Assembly: GCA_029237695.1 (NCBI GenBank)
Contig: CM055279.1
Span: 23,129,919 to 23,193,918 of the forward strand
Reading direction: 5' to 3'
Length of the DNA: 64,000 bases
Origin: Conchocele bisecta
Lineage: Eukaryota; Mollusca; Bivalvia; Lucinida; Thyasiridae
The notes beneath the pieces were generated by a model. The model saw nothing but the letters and a program-made list of their open reading frames with translations. It searched no databases and was not told where the DNA came from. This document shows, one piece after another, positions 1 to 11,855 of the stretch (position 1 is its first letter; every line of letters starts with the position of its first letter). The translations under genes were made by a program, and so were the position numbers.

Positions 1-3
1 GCA

Positions 4-2466
4 AAGCGGATTGTTCTGTTTATGATTAGGATATATAGTTTTAAGCTATCTCCTGTGATATATAATGATACATTACTTTGTTATGTTATGGGTACTAATA
101 CATGTTGTTTCAATAGCGTATCTCTGTAACGGTATTGTTGTAGATGGAGTTGCAAATAATTTAATAATTATTACGTTCAAATGGTGGCTTAATACTGATA
201 GCACTTCTGTATAACTGTGATTGTCATAAATGGCGCAACAGTCGTGAGGTTAAGGTCGCCGACTTCAATGATTTAATTACCGATTCCCGAAAGGGTCGGG
301 GGTTCAAACCTCGACGTGGTATAATTTTATTTTCTCCATATATATTATTTTTGTGATTTTAATATTTTTTAATATTTTCACAATTTTATGATTTTAATAA
401 AAATACCTATAAATTGATAGAAACTTACCAACAATTAAAGTGTCTGTCTTTAAGTAATATATACACAGACAGTTTGTTACTGATGTTTTAAGTTTAAGTA
501 ATATATACACAGACAGTTTGTTACTGTTTTTTTACGTTTGAGGTACTGTCTATACTGTCTATACCATATAATGTTTTACTGTCCCAAAATCTATTTTTTT
601 TGGCTGTCACAATTAATTAATTTTCGGACAGCAAACATTTTTTTATGAATTTGAAATAATTATTGTCCTCCATCTGCTCACAACACTGTTCGAACTGCGC
701 CTGTGGCTACCACGACCAGAATTCACTGGCCTCAAACACAGTAGCCATCGGCGTCTATTTATTAAATTATTATTTTGTATTTTATTTGAATTCCGCGTGA
801 ACGTTGCATTTTGTGTCAACACCATTTACAGAAAATATTGGTGATTTTCTAAACGAATATCGGAGAAATGCGGCTATATATTTTGTCAATTTTCAACACC
901 ATTTACGGAAAAAAAATTACTGATTTTTTAAAACAATATAGGCACAACTAAATACGGTGATAGAATTTTTGTCAACTTTTCAACACCATTTCCGGAAAAT
1001 ATTACTGATTTTCTAAAAACAATATCGGCGAAGGTGTACTGAACTACTCTTTATTTTAAATAACCGCCGTCTAATAGATCTGTGTATAATCGAGAGTATA
1101 TCGTTAATTGTCATGTTGTCTCCGACAGTGAGGTGTTGCGGCACACATCAAAACGACACGTAAATTTCCAAACATTGCCTAAGGGTGGCACAGCTGTGTG
1201 TGTCATCAGATCAACACCTCGTCACACACAACTACCCATTATCGATTTTTTCCCCACACAAAGCGACGTGTATTTACAACTAGATCTGTGTAATGTGTCG
1301 GGTGTAGCCAAAGACCATACATAAATTCGTAATTAGTCACAGATGTAGCCTTAAAATATAATCGATTTCCTTAAATTACGTCCGCATGTTGACAGATATT
1401 TCAGAGCAGACGTCATCGTAATTTGCCGTTATTTATTTCCAAAATTAACCATATATTCTGTAAATGGCGTTGAAAGTTGACAATAAATTAAGAGCAGATC
1501 AGTACGTTAAATCGCTATCGACGACAACTGACGATCCGATGAGAGAGTAATTCCGTTTAAGCGTATCCAATGTTAAATATACATCGTTATTTTTTTATGA
1601 CTTTCGTAGCTTTTACCGAGAAATTCAAACCGTTTCCAATTATTGGGGAACATAATATCATGATTAGCACATCGTTTCACTAAGCGGGGGCTACTCAGGA
1701 AATGGGATCACACGGTCTATTGTTTACACTGGATTAATGGTGGCCTCCATGAGGTCTCAGGTAAATCTTATTTTTCAATAATACGACTGTGGTTTCTTCC
1801 TTTTAGTGATAACCATGTTCCAGCCGTTAACACTTATTTAGCAACATTACTTAATATGTAGTTAGTCTGAACATTCTGCAGAGAAATCTGAATTGGACGG
1901 AATCGAGCGTTGTTTAAACTTAGTCCGGTTCATATTCACAGGTCAAAATATGAACTGAAAATGGCGCTTTGTGTGACAGAAATCCGTACGCGGACGAATA
2001 AAAAAAACATTTTGTTATAAATATCATACAGCGAAACAGCGGTAGCATCTACTGTTTTAATAATATGCATACATATTGTAATTAATGTTTAATAGTGATA
2101 TTACTATGAATAATATACGATACTATGGTTTATACTCCAGCACTAGTTTTATAGGCTGTGTGATTTGCCTCAATATAAACTGGATTAATTAATACTTATA
2201 TTCATGCGCTTCATGACAACATCATTACATTTAAAATATACAAATATTACTTAAAGGGGTACCGATATGATACATTTTAATAATATAAATATTGAAAATA
2301 CACATTACAATCGCTTACAACATAAGTTATTGATTGAAAATAGTCACTGCATCGTGACCTATTTGACCGCAGTACCTATTGCGCGGCAACCTCATCAAAC
2401 CCCCTGTTTACATAGGTAACCGGGGACCTGGTGAGGTAGGCTCGCTAATACAATGTTTGCGTAATG
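4..2466 (+). repeat. Left arm of a long-range inverted repeat (~2.46 kb)
   Basis: The whole stretch reappears as the reverse complement at 35874-38222 with only scattered mismatches and indels. The match starts at base 4 (left) / 38222 (right) and ends at 2466 / 35874, where flanks diverge. The left arm carries about 120 bp (near 788-907) that the right arm lacks, in a zone of partial tandem copies of a 'caacaccattt' motif. It contains a tRNA-like sequence (231-320), two copies of an 'aagtaatatatacacagaca' segment (425-530), and near its inner end an imperfect stem-loop around 2386-2445. No long ORF is present. It may be a dispersed repeat present twice, or the terminal repeat of a very large element. 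Confidence 0.9.
231..320 (+). tRNA. tRNA-like (class II, Leu/Ser-type) pseudogene or SINE head
   Basis: An A-box-like segment (gtcgtgaggttaaggtcg), a hairpin that looks like a long variable arm (ccga..ccc gaaa ggg..tcgg), and a B box (gggttcaaacctc) occur in the right order and spacing for a Leu/Ser tRNA. The anticodon stem and acceptor pairing are poor, so it is probably not a working tRNA. It is duplicated in the other arm (37905-37997, minus). Confidence 0.5.
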
Positions 2467-2469
2467 ACT

Positions 2470-2712
2470 ACGGACATTACTATTTATTATCTGTATTTAT
2501 GTTAACAGGTGGCGCATTTAATTAGTATAAATAATTAAAACATATCATGCCTCATTTGCATATGAAAAAGCCTGATACCACCACGCGTCACTATCAGTAA
2601 AATAAACATTATTAAATCATTATGTCTGCAATGCGGGCATTCGTAATTTTTAGAACTGGTGGAATAGTGACACAATTATACACTTATTTACTTCCTATAA
2701 AGAACATTAAGT
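2470..2712 (+). mobile_element. MITE family A, copy 1, left part (interrupted by LINE)
   Basis: Matches the inner and right part of the ~508 bp MITE at 11082-11589: 'acggacattactattta', then 'gcatttaattag', the conserved 'cctcatttgcatatgaaa', and 'acacaattatacacttattta'. The first ~200 bp are missing, cut at the edge of the inverted-repeat arm. The match stops at 'ctataaagaaca' and resumes at 8556, so the LINE sits inside this copy. Confidence 0.75.
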
Positions 2713-3149
2713 ATATATATTTGTTTATTAAAGTCTCATCAATGTACACACATAAGTTAATACAACATAGACACAGTAAAATAGTACATCGCCATTCTAT
2801 AAGAATTACAAGTGACTACACTCACTATAAAACATGTGTTTTGCCACATAAAACATGAATATGAATACATGGGTAATATGTACATACAGTTATCTAACGT
2901 GTTCGTGCCACGAGCATCTGGACGCACATGCACAAACTACATGCAACCTAATGCGTGTATCATGACTATGACGTACCCGTACACTAAAACACATGATAAA
3001 CATAGACACAATCATTCATGAATATAGTACAATATCTACACTATAAGACATGGTTAAATGAATAAGACCTAACGTACGGTATATTGATCATCTATAAAGA
3101 AAACCACACCTTCTTTTTAAAATATTGAAACAAGTGTTGGCACATTCTT

Positions 3150-6100
3150 TCATGATATCACTATTAGCAAATAATGATTACAAAACTTTATCGATATCAT
3201 ACACAATGCTTCAAGAAATTCCGGAAAAACAACAATGTTGCAACATGCTTTATCGAACAATACAGTTCTAAGATCACTGTACAAATCACATTCTAAAAAA
3301 AAAAGCAAATGCTTTTCCGTTTCCACAGTATTAGCATTGCAAAATATACACAGCCTTTCATCCAGGGCAATATTTTCGTATCGTCCGGTTTCCAGTCTAA
3401 TGGGAGCAACCCCACAGCGAAACTTGGCAAAAGCTGATCTGTGCTTAAATGGAATCAAGAGCTTGCAATAAGCTTCTGTTTCGAAGTTATTTTTGAACTT
3501 ACAATAAGACCTGAGTTTATTACCCCCTTGACCAGTATGCTGCTATTATGTTTAATACGGTCATGCCATTCAACAACGTATTTGTGCATCATTGTCGTAA
3601 CTAGATCTCCTAAAAGTGCCGTTTTTATTAAGCAATAAATGTATCAACATTTAAGTATTGATTAAGTTGAAAATTATTAAAATGTTTGATAACAGTATAA
3701 CACCAGTTTTGACACTGCCTGCTATTAACGCTATGACACCAATTAAAAATTCTCTTATTAATTCTGTTTACACTCATATTTACACAACGACTCCAGAGGT
3801 TGGCAATACATTTCCACTGTCGGATGATAGCTGGTAACCATGCAATATCACCGGAGACAGCAGCACTGGTGTATACTTTCCCACTCCCATATAAAAAACG
3901 CATAGCTCTATACTAGTACAGCATCGATACATGAGAATGATCTTTATCCCCATACAGCTGCCCCATAGGCTATAACAGGCCATACTATTGAATCATACAG
4001 TTTAGTGAAAACATCATACGGCATACCGCCAATGTACTTAGACTTTGCAATGATAAGACCGAGGGCTCTGCCTGCACTCTGTGCAAACCATTTGGCAGTA
4101 ACATTATAGTCAAGATATTCATCTAGTACAAGTCCAAGAAAATATGTATATTTTATCAACAGTGGTTTAAACTTGTATTCAACCACATAAAAAAAAAGTA
4201 ATGTGCGCTTCTCGATGCGGATTTTGGTCTAAAATAATGTACAATGTTACTTTTATTACTATTAACACACATATAATTGGCTTTGCTCCAGTCATACAAC
4301 AAATCCAGCATACATTGTAAGTCACGTTCATTATCTGCAATTAAGACAATATCATCAGCATATAATAAAATGGCAACAAGTTCATCTCCTACACGGACAA
4401 CACTTATCCCAGAGCAGCCATTTTCAGTGCAAGATCATTAATATAAAGATTGAATAATAAAGGTGATAGACCACATCCTTGTCTCAATCAAGTAGTGACA
4501 TTGAAACTATCAGTTTTAAAACCATTCACACGCACACATGACGATACAGAACTGTACAATGATGTTACAGCTCCAAATAGTTTGCCACTGACACCTATTT
4601 CAGCTAGTCTATTCCACAACATATTTATATTTACAGTGTCATATGCCTTTTTAAAATCTATGAATGCGCAGAATGTTGACGCTTTCGCTTCTTACCGCAC
4701 ATCAATAATGTTTGTTAATGTGGCCACTGATCAATGGTGCTTCGACGTTTTCTGAAACCATTCTGCTCATCATATTTTATCATTGGCCTCCGCCCATCGC
4801 GATAGTCTTTCATTTAAAATAAAACAATACAACTTATACATGCAACAAGTTAACGATATGCCACGATAAGATAATGGGTCCCTAGGATATGTGGTACTTG
4901 ATTTGGGAATTGGGTTAATGATACTGTGACCCCAAACAGTGGGCATTTTACTTTGGCTAAAACAAACATTAAATAGTATATGTAAGAACATTATACTGGT
5001 GTCATTACATAAGACTTCAGAAGGGATCTGATCATCACCACACGCTTTACCTCGCTTTGCATGATCTACAGCTTGTTTTACTTCTAACAGTGTAATATTA
5101 TCATTGAACATAGGTTCAGATGTGTCGTTGATCAGATCATTCACATAAATTGACATATCAGCAAATTGCCCCGCGTTTAGAAGATGACTAAAATCAAGTT
5201 TCCACTTGTCCAACACCACAGTAACTTCATTACCAATGCCTCCATTATCAAGTACCACCACCTCCATCGGTATACCTTTAGATTTACCATGACCACTGCC
5301 AATTTTACCAATGGTCTTCCAAAATTCAGACTGGCTACCTGTTGCCTCGTTTGCTAACTGGTTTTGAAAACTAAACCATTGTAACCTTTTTGCTCTTTGA
5401 ACCAACCGGTCAAAATGTTTTCGAACCAAGACATATGACATCTTCAAGGACGCTTTATCAGATTTAATTTTACTGCGCAACCATTTTCGCTCAGCTTCAC
5501 AAACATCATTCCATGCCACAGTTAAGTTTTCATTCCACCAAGGCTTACCAACTCTCCGCCTTTTGTTTGAAAAACCACAATGCAATGGGATAGACACACT
5601 TGGCAACTTATCGGACATCTCTTTAGCTATTATATCACATAAATCATTGTACGCACTACCAATAGCAGACTGAGTTCGTAACCCCGCTTCGAGTTCACTA
5701 ACAACAGAGTGAATATTCACATGATTGTCAAGTAGAAACGAAGTGGGAACTGCAAGATACAATCAAATTGGTAAACGTATCGGATGGTGTTGGCAAAGCA
5801 TCTGGTGTAACAGGAACAGTCTGACATTCAAAAACCCAAGTCAAAGCGGAGTGGTCTGGCAGTGATGACGGTGACATTACAGTGATATTATTGCACAAAT
5901 TAATGAGCGTTGACGCTCGCATGACGTTGAACTCTTTAAATCTAGATACGTGCCCATGACTAGATAAGACAATAACAACAACTGCACACCCCTTTGTAGA
6001 TATTGACGTAAAGTCATTACTGATATGTTACGGGCATTAAGCAGACAATAATTACAGTTTATTATAAATTCAATAAGCATATCTCCATACGAATTTGTTT

Positions 6101-6790
6101 TAAAATCCAAAACTGACCGCTGAGGAATACTATCAATCCCCACTATAAAATCATCATTATCTCCACACCTACCATTAAAATCACCGCATATCATATTCAC
6201 CCCAGAGTTTTGATATCTGTAAACATCAGCCATCAATGTATCAAAGAAGGCGAGTGCATCCACGTTCCGAGAGGAGTCCTGGGGAGGAATGTAACAGACG
6301 CATACATTAATGCATGTGTTATCAGTTGTATGTTTCAATTGTACCCATAATATTCCTTCACAAGAGTCATCTAGTATGGTGACATGAAAGTTGTCAATAA
6401 TAGTATTACATATAAACGTATAAAGACACCAACTCCTCCAGAGCCTCTCCTTGCACGCACATGCAACTCCTGTCTGTTATTACCAAACCAGGTATAACCC
6501 GGTAAAGACAATATGGCGTCACCCACCAGATGAGATTCTGCTATACAATAATACGTTATAAAGACACCAACTCCTCCAGAGCCTCTCCTTGCACGCACAT
6601 GCAACTCCTGTCTGTTATTACCAAAACCAATTGGTATAACCCGGGTAAAAGACAATGGCGTCCACTCACCCAGATGAGATTCTGCTATACCAATAATATC
6701 ACAGTTTAAATATTGCACACAAGCAGTCCTTACATAACAATTGTCTGACAACTCATTCGCAGACCAACCGTTGACATTCCAAAACCCAAG
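3150..6790 (-). pseudogene. LINE ORF2: APE endonuclease + reverse transcriptase, broken
   Basis: Starts just after ORF1 with an endonuclease N-terminus (FWNVNGWSANELSD, then IIGIAESHL, GGVGVFI). The endonuclease continues at 6338-5877 (GDFNGRCGDNDDF, the Asn/Asp catalytic region) and ends at 5922-5728 with the DHSALTWVF histidine motif. 5762-4770 is the linker and first RT block (NPIPKSSTTYPRDPLSYRGI). RT continues in another frame: EQNGFRKRRSTID, motif A FIDFKKAYDTVN (~4630-4672), motif B RQGCGLSPLLFNLYIND (~4437-4492) and the catalytic YADDIVLI (~4340-4368). Post-RT sequence follows (4186-3628), then a C-terminal Cys/His motif (CIFCNANTVETEKHLLF, 3458-3150). It would nick target DNA and copy LINE RNA. 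Breaks include a 140 bp internal duplication at 6417-6697, several frameshifts and a TGA just before motif B (~4486). Confidence 0.85.
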
Positions 6791-6796
6791 TTTTAG

Positions 6797-8161
6797 CTAG
6801 TTGTACGAGCGACCACGACCGCCACGGGCACCATTACCGCGCCGCCGGTCGACGTAACCCCACTGACTGCCATCAGAACGCGAATTACGCTGGTACGAGT
6901 CGTCTGTACCATGCCGACTGTCATCATCGCGCGCCAAACCACGTGACCCATAAGGACGGTCGTTGTCAGGTCGGTTGTATCGTCCATCAGAGCGTGTACG
7001 TGGGACCGAGCCAGTATAGTCTGCCCGCGTATCTTTATTCCCACCCGTGACGTCACGAGAATTACCAGTGTGCTCCGTGCCCCCAGGCTCGTTATTGCCA
7101 ACATTCCTAACGACACGAGACCCTTTGATGGTGATGTTGCTATCATTGTTACGCAGCGCATCAATTACAGTCCGGAAGTTAGATGCCATGATCCTTTCTT
7201 CGCGTGATTGGTGATTGTTGAGGTAAACTCTTCTGTACTGTTCACAGGTTCTGAGCTTCGATTTAGCACTCATACACTTCACCTTGTCATCCATGGTTTT
7301 GAATGTCACAACTACAATTAAAATTCCCGGCCTTGCCCTATTGTCACTGCTCTGCGTTCAGCAGAAGAGACCGTCACATCATTCACTCGAAGACCGTCTT
7401 TTATAAGACGATTAACGTCGAGAGCAACATTCTCGCGTTCGCGCTGAACCAGGTTCTGAACCACAATACGCAAACGCATATCAGACGCACTACTGTGACA
7501 TTGATGTTGACTTTGCCGTGCCTTCACATCCCGGATAGAATCCTGCACACCAGATACAGTTGACGAAAGTTCATCCAAGTCGGTCCGCATATCAGCCCGA
7601 ATATCTAACAGCCGATCGTCAACATCCTTTCGAACTTTCTTCATTTCTGTATGTACACGTTTATCAACCAGTGTGGAGAGTTTTTGAGAGAGTTTGCGTT
7701 CCAGATTAGTTTCAAGCGAATTCATTCTCTCTGTCAGCGACTCCCACATCAGTAACATGTCAGACGAAATTTTCGTAAGTATTGCCTTCACGTCCGTATC
7801 GGCGTCATGATGTACGGTAGCCGCAGTGATCAAAATATCTGTTGATCTCTGTGATCTCTTGATGAGTTGGGCTGCTTAGGCGCTGCCGCACTGGTGTCGC
7901 TGACTGGGCCACTGACGGCCGTGGCGGTGGTATGGCAGCGTTAACTGTAGTCGGTGACGGCGGCGTGGATTTGAGTTGTTTAGACTTCTTGTTTGTGCCC
8001 TCAGCCTCAGCCTCACTATTACCCGTCGATGACAGATGACGCTTACGACTATTAGACGGGGTACTATCAACACATGTGATACGCTGAGACCCCATTACAG
8101 AATCTACATAGTCTTCCGCCTCACATACACTGCTGATGGTGCTATCAACAACTGCAGCCAT
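6797..8161 (-). pseudogene. LINE ORF1 (coiled coil, RRM-like, basic tail), frameshifted
   Basis: Three consecutive minus-strand reading frames make up one ORF1-type RNA-binding protein. 8161-7805 gives a Ser/Pro-rich N-terminus with a basic KRH/KKSK patch. 7833-7318 gives a long heptad-type coiled coil (ISSDMLLMWESLTERMNSLE and onward) followed by the start of an RRM-like fold (DMRLRIVVQNLVQRERENV). 7309-6797 continues with 'LRTCEQYRRVYLNNHQSREE', the usual ORF1 RRM end and C-terminal domain, then an Arg/Gly/Asp-rich tail ending near RRRGNGARGGRGRSYN. ORF1 proteins trimerise through the coiled coil and coat LINE RNA. The breaks near 7820 and 7313 are single-base slips, from decay or sequencing error. 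Start chosen at MAAVVDST (8161). Confidence 0.75.
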
Positions 8162-8555
8162 TATGCCGTCTCCGCGGTAGCTAATAGCTGTAGACTCTAT
8201 GCCTCCGTATAACTACTAGAGTGTAATAATCGAATAGTTCACCAATGTTCATTCATGCGTGACGAACTGACCGCGATGACCACTATACACAGGAGAAAAT
8301 CCAATACACAAATCGTATAAGTGGGCGAATATCAATATTCAGAGAATATCAGTACGAAGAAATCAACTAGTTCAGCAGAATACACACATGTTAGCTCAAA
8401 CGAGATATGTAATAGCCTTCACAGTACCTTTACTCACATCTGACACTAAAATATTCCAGTAAAATGTTCCTTGGTAAAGCACAAATCCTATAATCATGCG
8501 ATATTTCAGAGTCCAAAAAAATAAACATCCGCCATAAGACGAATTCGAGCAGTAA

Positions 8556-8590
8556 GTGTGTGCCTTCTGAGTGGGCATGCACCTTTATTT
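8556..8590 (+). mobile_element. MITE family A, copy 1, right terminus
   Basis: The segment 'tgtgccttctgagtgggcat' plus 'gcaccttta' is the right end of the family A MITE, separated from its body (2470-2712) by the LINE insertion. Confidence 0.7.
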
Positions 8591-8591
8591 A

Positions 8592-9653
8592 ACAAGGCCC
8601 CAATTTCGGGGGAAGTGGCGAAATTGACATGAAAAAAATAATCTAGTTATATTTATTTCTGGTGTTATGCAATAAATTAGCTTTATTTTATGTATTTTTC
8701 CATTAATACATCATATCTAAACTACATATTTATAAAAACAAACTATTTCGAAAATATTGTTTTCGTAAAAAAAACACCATTCAAAACCTATTTGTTTTCT
8801 TGATTTTGCATGCATGTAAAGGGCATTCAGCCATTTATTACAATATACTCTGGTAATTTGAATTTTATTGCGATAAATGCCATCCATGTTCATGATGTTA
8901 GTGCTTGTTAATGACGTATACAGATGCTGATCAGAGGCTGCATTGCCAGCAAATACCATAAATAACTGTTATAATAACATATGAGTTTATAATTAATAAA
9001 ACATGCTTTCTTCCATCGTCTAAAATATGTTTAGAATGGCAATGTAATAATTAATCGCATTATTAGAAGTGTAATTGTAATTTGTGGCTTTGACTGGCTA
9101 AATGAGGCTGGTGGGCTGGGGACATCAGTGTAGTCCCAGATCATTCATCGCATTCATGCAGTCGGATCAGGACCGGCACTGTTCGCCTTTCAGTCAATGA
9201 AACACACTTAATGCTTTAAAATTATAATTTTGATCCTTATGAAAAGTTTGACAAAAACATCAATATCAATATCGGCTGAAGCTAAATATAATTAAGAAAA
9301 ACAGACAGCAACTATATGGGATGGTGTGAAATTTATTGTTTGGTTTTATGGTGATTTTCCGACGTGAAATGCAGCTCTGATTTGAGAAATGTTTTTTTTT
9401 GTGGACAGTCAAACTTCTGATAAGGATCAAAATTATAATTTTAAATACATGCATGTAAAATCAAGAAAACAAATAGGTTTTCAATGGTATTTTTTTACGA
9501 AACCAATCTTTTTGAAATAGTTGATTTTTATAAATACATAGTTTAGATATGATGTATTAATGAGAAAATACATAAAATAAAGCTCATTTATTGCATAACA
9601 CCAGATAAGTTTGTTCATGTCAATTGCGCCACTTCCCCCGAAATTGGGGCCTA
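8592..9653. mobile_element. Foldback element with ~210-230 bp arms
   Basis: 8592-8822 and 9445-9653 are reverse complements with indels. Outer tips read 'aaggccccaatttcggggga' and its complement; inner ends read 'gattttgcatgcatgtaaa' and 'tacatgcatgtaaaatc'. A second short inverted pair sits inside (9216-9235 with 9419-9440). No coding sequence was seen in the loop. It looks like a non-autonomous foldback DNA transposon. Confidence 0.75.
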
Positions 9654-9659
9654 GTTAAT

Positions 9660-10190
9660 AAAATACATACAATATCTCACTTGTCTAATATTTTGTTCTT
9701 TGACAGATAAAAATAATTAATATTATATATATTAATATTCAATTTTGGCATGGGCAGTATTACGTTATTGAACACAATTTAACTTCATTACTATTTCAAA
9801 TAAATAGAAAATGATTCCCAGAAGAAAGTCTTTGTTTTGTCAAATTGCGGTTACGTTGATGTAAAAATAGATTGGTCTAATAATTATGTAGCTGTGGCTG
9901 GATAAATGGTATGCATGGTCCCTGACTGGTTGCATTGTACTTGAGCCCCATTTCTTCATATCACAGCCAGATAACACTGTATCGCTAACAAATCCCGTGT
10001 GCACTGAATTGGAAAATACACAGCAGCCTCAGGCTAATCAAAGTTACGCGCCAACAGGTAATTAAGGGATTAACAGCATGTGTAAAAGTCAAATATTGCT
10101 CAATATAAAGCAAATGTATATTTGGCTTATTTTTACAGAAACAGTATGAGAATGAATTGGTAAAAAATTGTAATACATTTTCATAGCTCA
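9660..10190. other. AT-rich intergenic stretch, nothing recognised
   Basis: No repeat match within the window, no coding signal and no RNA-gene signal was seen here. Confidence 0.4.
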
Positions 10191-10194
10191 GACT

Positions 10195-10254
10195 AACCCG
10201 AATGTTCTGTCTGTAACGTAAATCGTCCAGCGTTACAGACAGAACATTCGGGTT
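10195..10254. repeat. Perfect 24 bp hairpin, 12 nt loop
   Basis: 10195-10218 (aacccgaatgttctgt...) and 10231-10254 are exact reverse complements around a 12-base loop. There is no T-run after it. It could form a cruciform or an RNA hairpin. Confidence 0.85.
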
Positions 10255-11081
10255 AAGCTCAGACCAGAGCATTGGGGACATGTACATGTGCTGCAAAACG
10301 ATTTCCTACAATGATCATGAGTTACTAACTGAATACCCTGAATATTATTATACCTGATGAAGCTACGGGTTATAATTAGCGCTTCCTGTTTTGACACATG
10401 TAGATACCGATAGTCATGTGTAATATGAGCCGCGTCGCGAGAAAACCTGTCTTCGGGAAATATTTGGTCAAATTGACATTTTGTTACTATGACACTCGTA
10501 TTTGTATGATGAATTGAATTCTTTTTATTGGATCATGATGTCTGCAATATTCATTAAGATATTATATTTTATACAACACCACTCTTCAGGTCGTTTGAGC
10601 AAATGAGACGTCACGTAAAAGCGACGTCAAACGATGTCAAAACGACGTTACACTATCTACGTATTTACCGGTACACATAGAGTATATGCCAACATTTACA
10701 ACAGTTTGCAAGTTGACAAACTAGAAGCATGTTTGGCATTGAATAATGAATGTATAGACGGGTGAGCTTGATTTATTTGGTAATACATGAAAGTGAAAAG
10801 CGACACAGACAAACTGGCAAGTTCGTGTACCAGCAAGTATAAACGTGCGCGTGTACGGCGGATTCGGTATGCCGATTTCTTCTTTTTGACGTCCTGTTTA
10901 CTGAGCGTTGTAATAATTTATAATTGTAGAAAACCACAGAAGTATATGAAACAGACAGCAATATTTACTGTCCAGGTATGTCATTTTTGATTAACTGGTT
11001 GGTACATTGGGGATTTATACGACAGTTCAGCAAATACAGATGGGAATACACCTGTAAATGGGGAGGACAATACGTTCAACA

Positions 11082-11589
11082 TTAAAGGTACATGCATGCC
11101 CACTCAGTAGGCACACACTGTTCTTTATAGATAGTTTTGTATATTCTGTAGATATAACATTTTCAGGCCAAATAAACATTCATTCACCATAAAACCCCAC
11201 ATATTGATTGGCATTACTATGCAATTTGTATCAGACGTAAATGTCCACATTGATATCAGAGGCGATAATAGTGTTTCCTTAAAATGTTAACGGACATTAC
11301 TATTTATTCTCTGTATTTGTTTGTTGATGTGTAATGATCATACTTTATAATCTGCTGAAATATTATTTTTTTCAGGTGACGCATTTAATTAGTGTAAATA
11401 ATTAAAAAATATCATACCTCATTTGCATATGAAAATAGCCTAATACCACCGCGAGTCACTATGAGTAAAATAAATATTCTAGCGGGCACTCCTAATTTTT
11501 TAGAACTTGTGGAATGGGGACACAATTATACACTTATTTAAATACTATAAAGAATAGTTTGTGCCTACTGAGTGGGCATGTACCTTTAA
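11082..11589 (+). mobile_element. MITE family A, full copy in tandem unit 1
   Basis: Bounded by TTAA (11082-11085) and TTAA (11586-11589) with inverted ends 'aggtacatg...cccactcagtaggcaca' and 'tgtgcctactgagtgggcat...gtacct'. The TTAA borders suggest TTAA-targeting insertion of piggyBac type; no transposase is present. A conserved octamer-type ATTTGCAT lies in 'cctcatttgcatatgaaa' (~11417). Confidence 0.75.
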
Positions 11590-11791
11590 CTTATATTAAA
11601 ATGATTGCACCGTCGATGGTGCGCCATTGCAATATACACACTTTTCCCATATGCTAAGTCGGAAATGGTGAGATACTCTATGACCGGGAGGTGGAATCAA
11701 AAATCAAAAATCAAAATTCACTTTGCGCATCTACACACATTATAAGGAAGGCACACATCAAGTTTCAAGTCCCTATCTTATTACTGTTAGT

Positions 11792-11855
11792 GACGGACGG
11801 ACGGACGGACGGACGGACGGAGACGGACGGACGGACGGACGGACGGACGTACGGA
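11792..11855. repeat. (GACG)n microsatellite in unit 1
   Basis: About 15 tandem 'gacg' tetramers, broken once by 'gagacg'. The equivalent run in unit 2 has a different number of tetramers. Confidence 0.95.

Larger units (their letters stand above)
2713..8555 (-). mobile_element. Near full-length APE-type non-LTR retrotransposon (LINE), decayed
   Basis: The minus strand carries, in order, an ORF1 region (8161-6797), an ORF2 region with endonuclease and reverse transcriptase (6790-3150), and a 3' tail with an AATAAA signal near 2727. Both ends are fixed because the insertion interrupts a MITE: MITE sequence stops at 2712 and resumes at 8556, with a near-duplication 'cattaagt' / 'cagtaagt' at the junctions. 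That gives about 5.84 kb, a normal length for a two-ORF LINE, with ~390 bp of 5' UTR. The class (Jockey/CR1/L1-like) is not resolved. Numerous frame breaks and a stop in the RT make it inactive as written. Confidence 0.85.

Noticed and set aside
231..320. Functional tRNA-Leu gene
   Set aside because: A and B boxes and a variable arm are visible, but anticodon and acceptor stems do not pair and the copy in the other arm has a changed B box.
4450..4755. 101-codon plus-strand ORF
   Set aside because: Antisense of the LINE reverse transcriptase (motifs A and B lie on the minus strand here).
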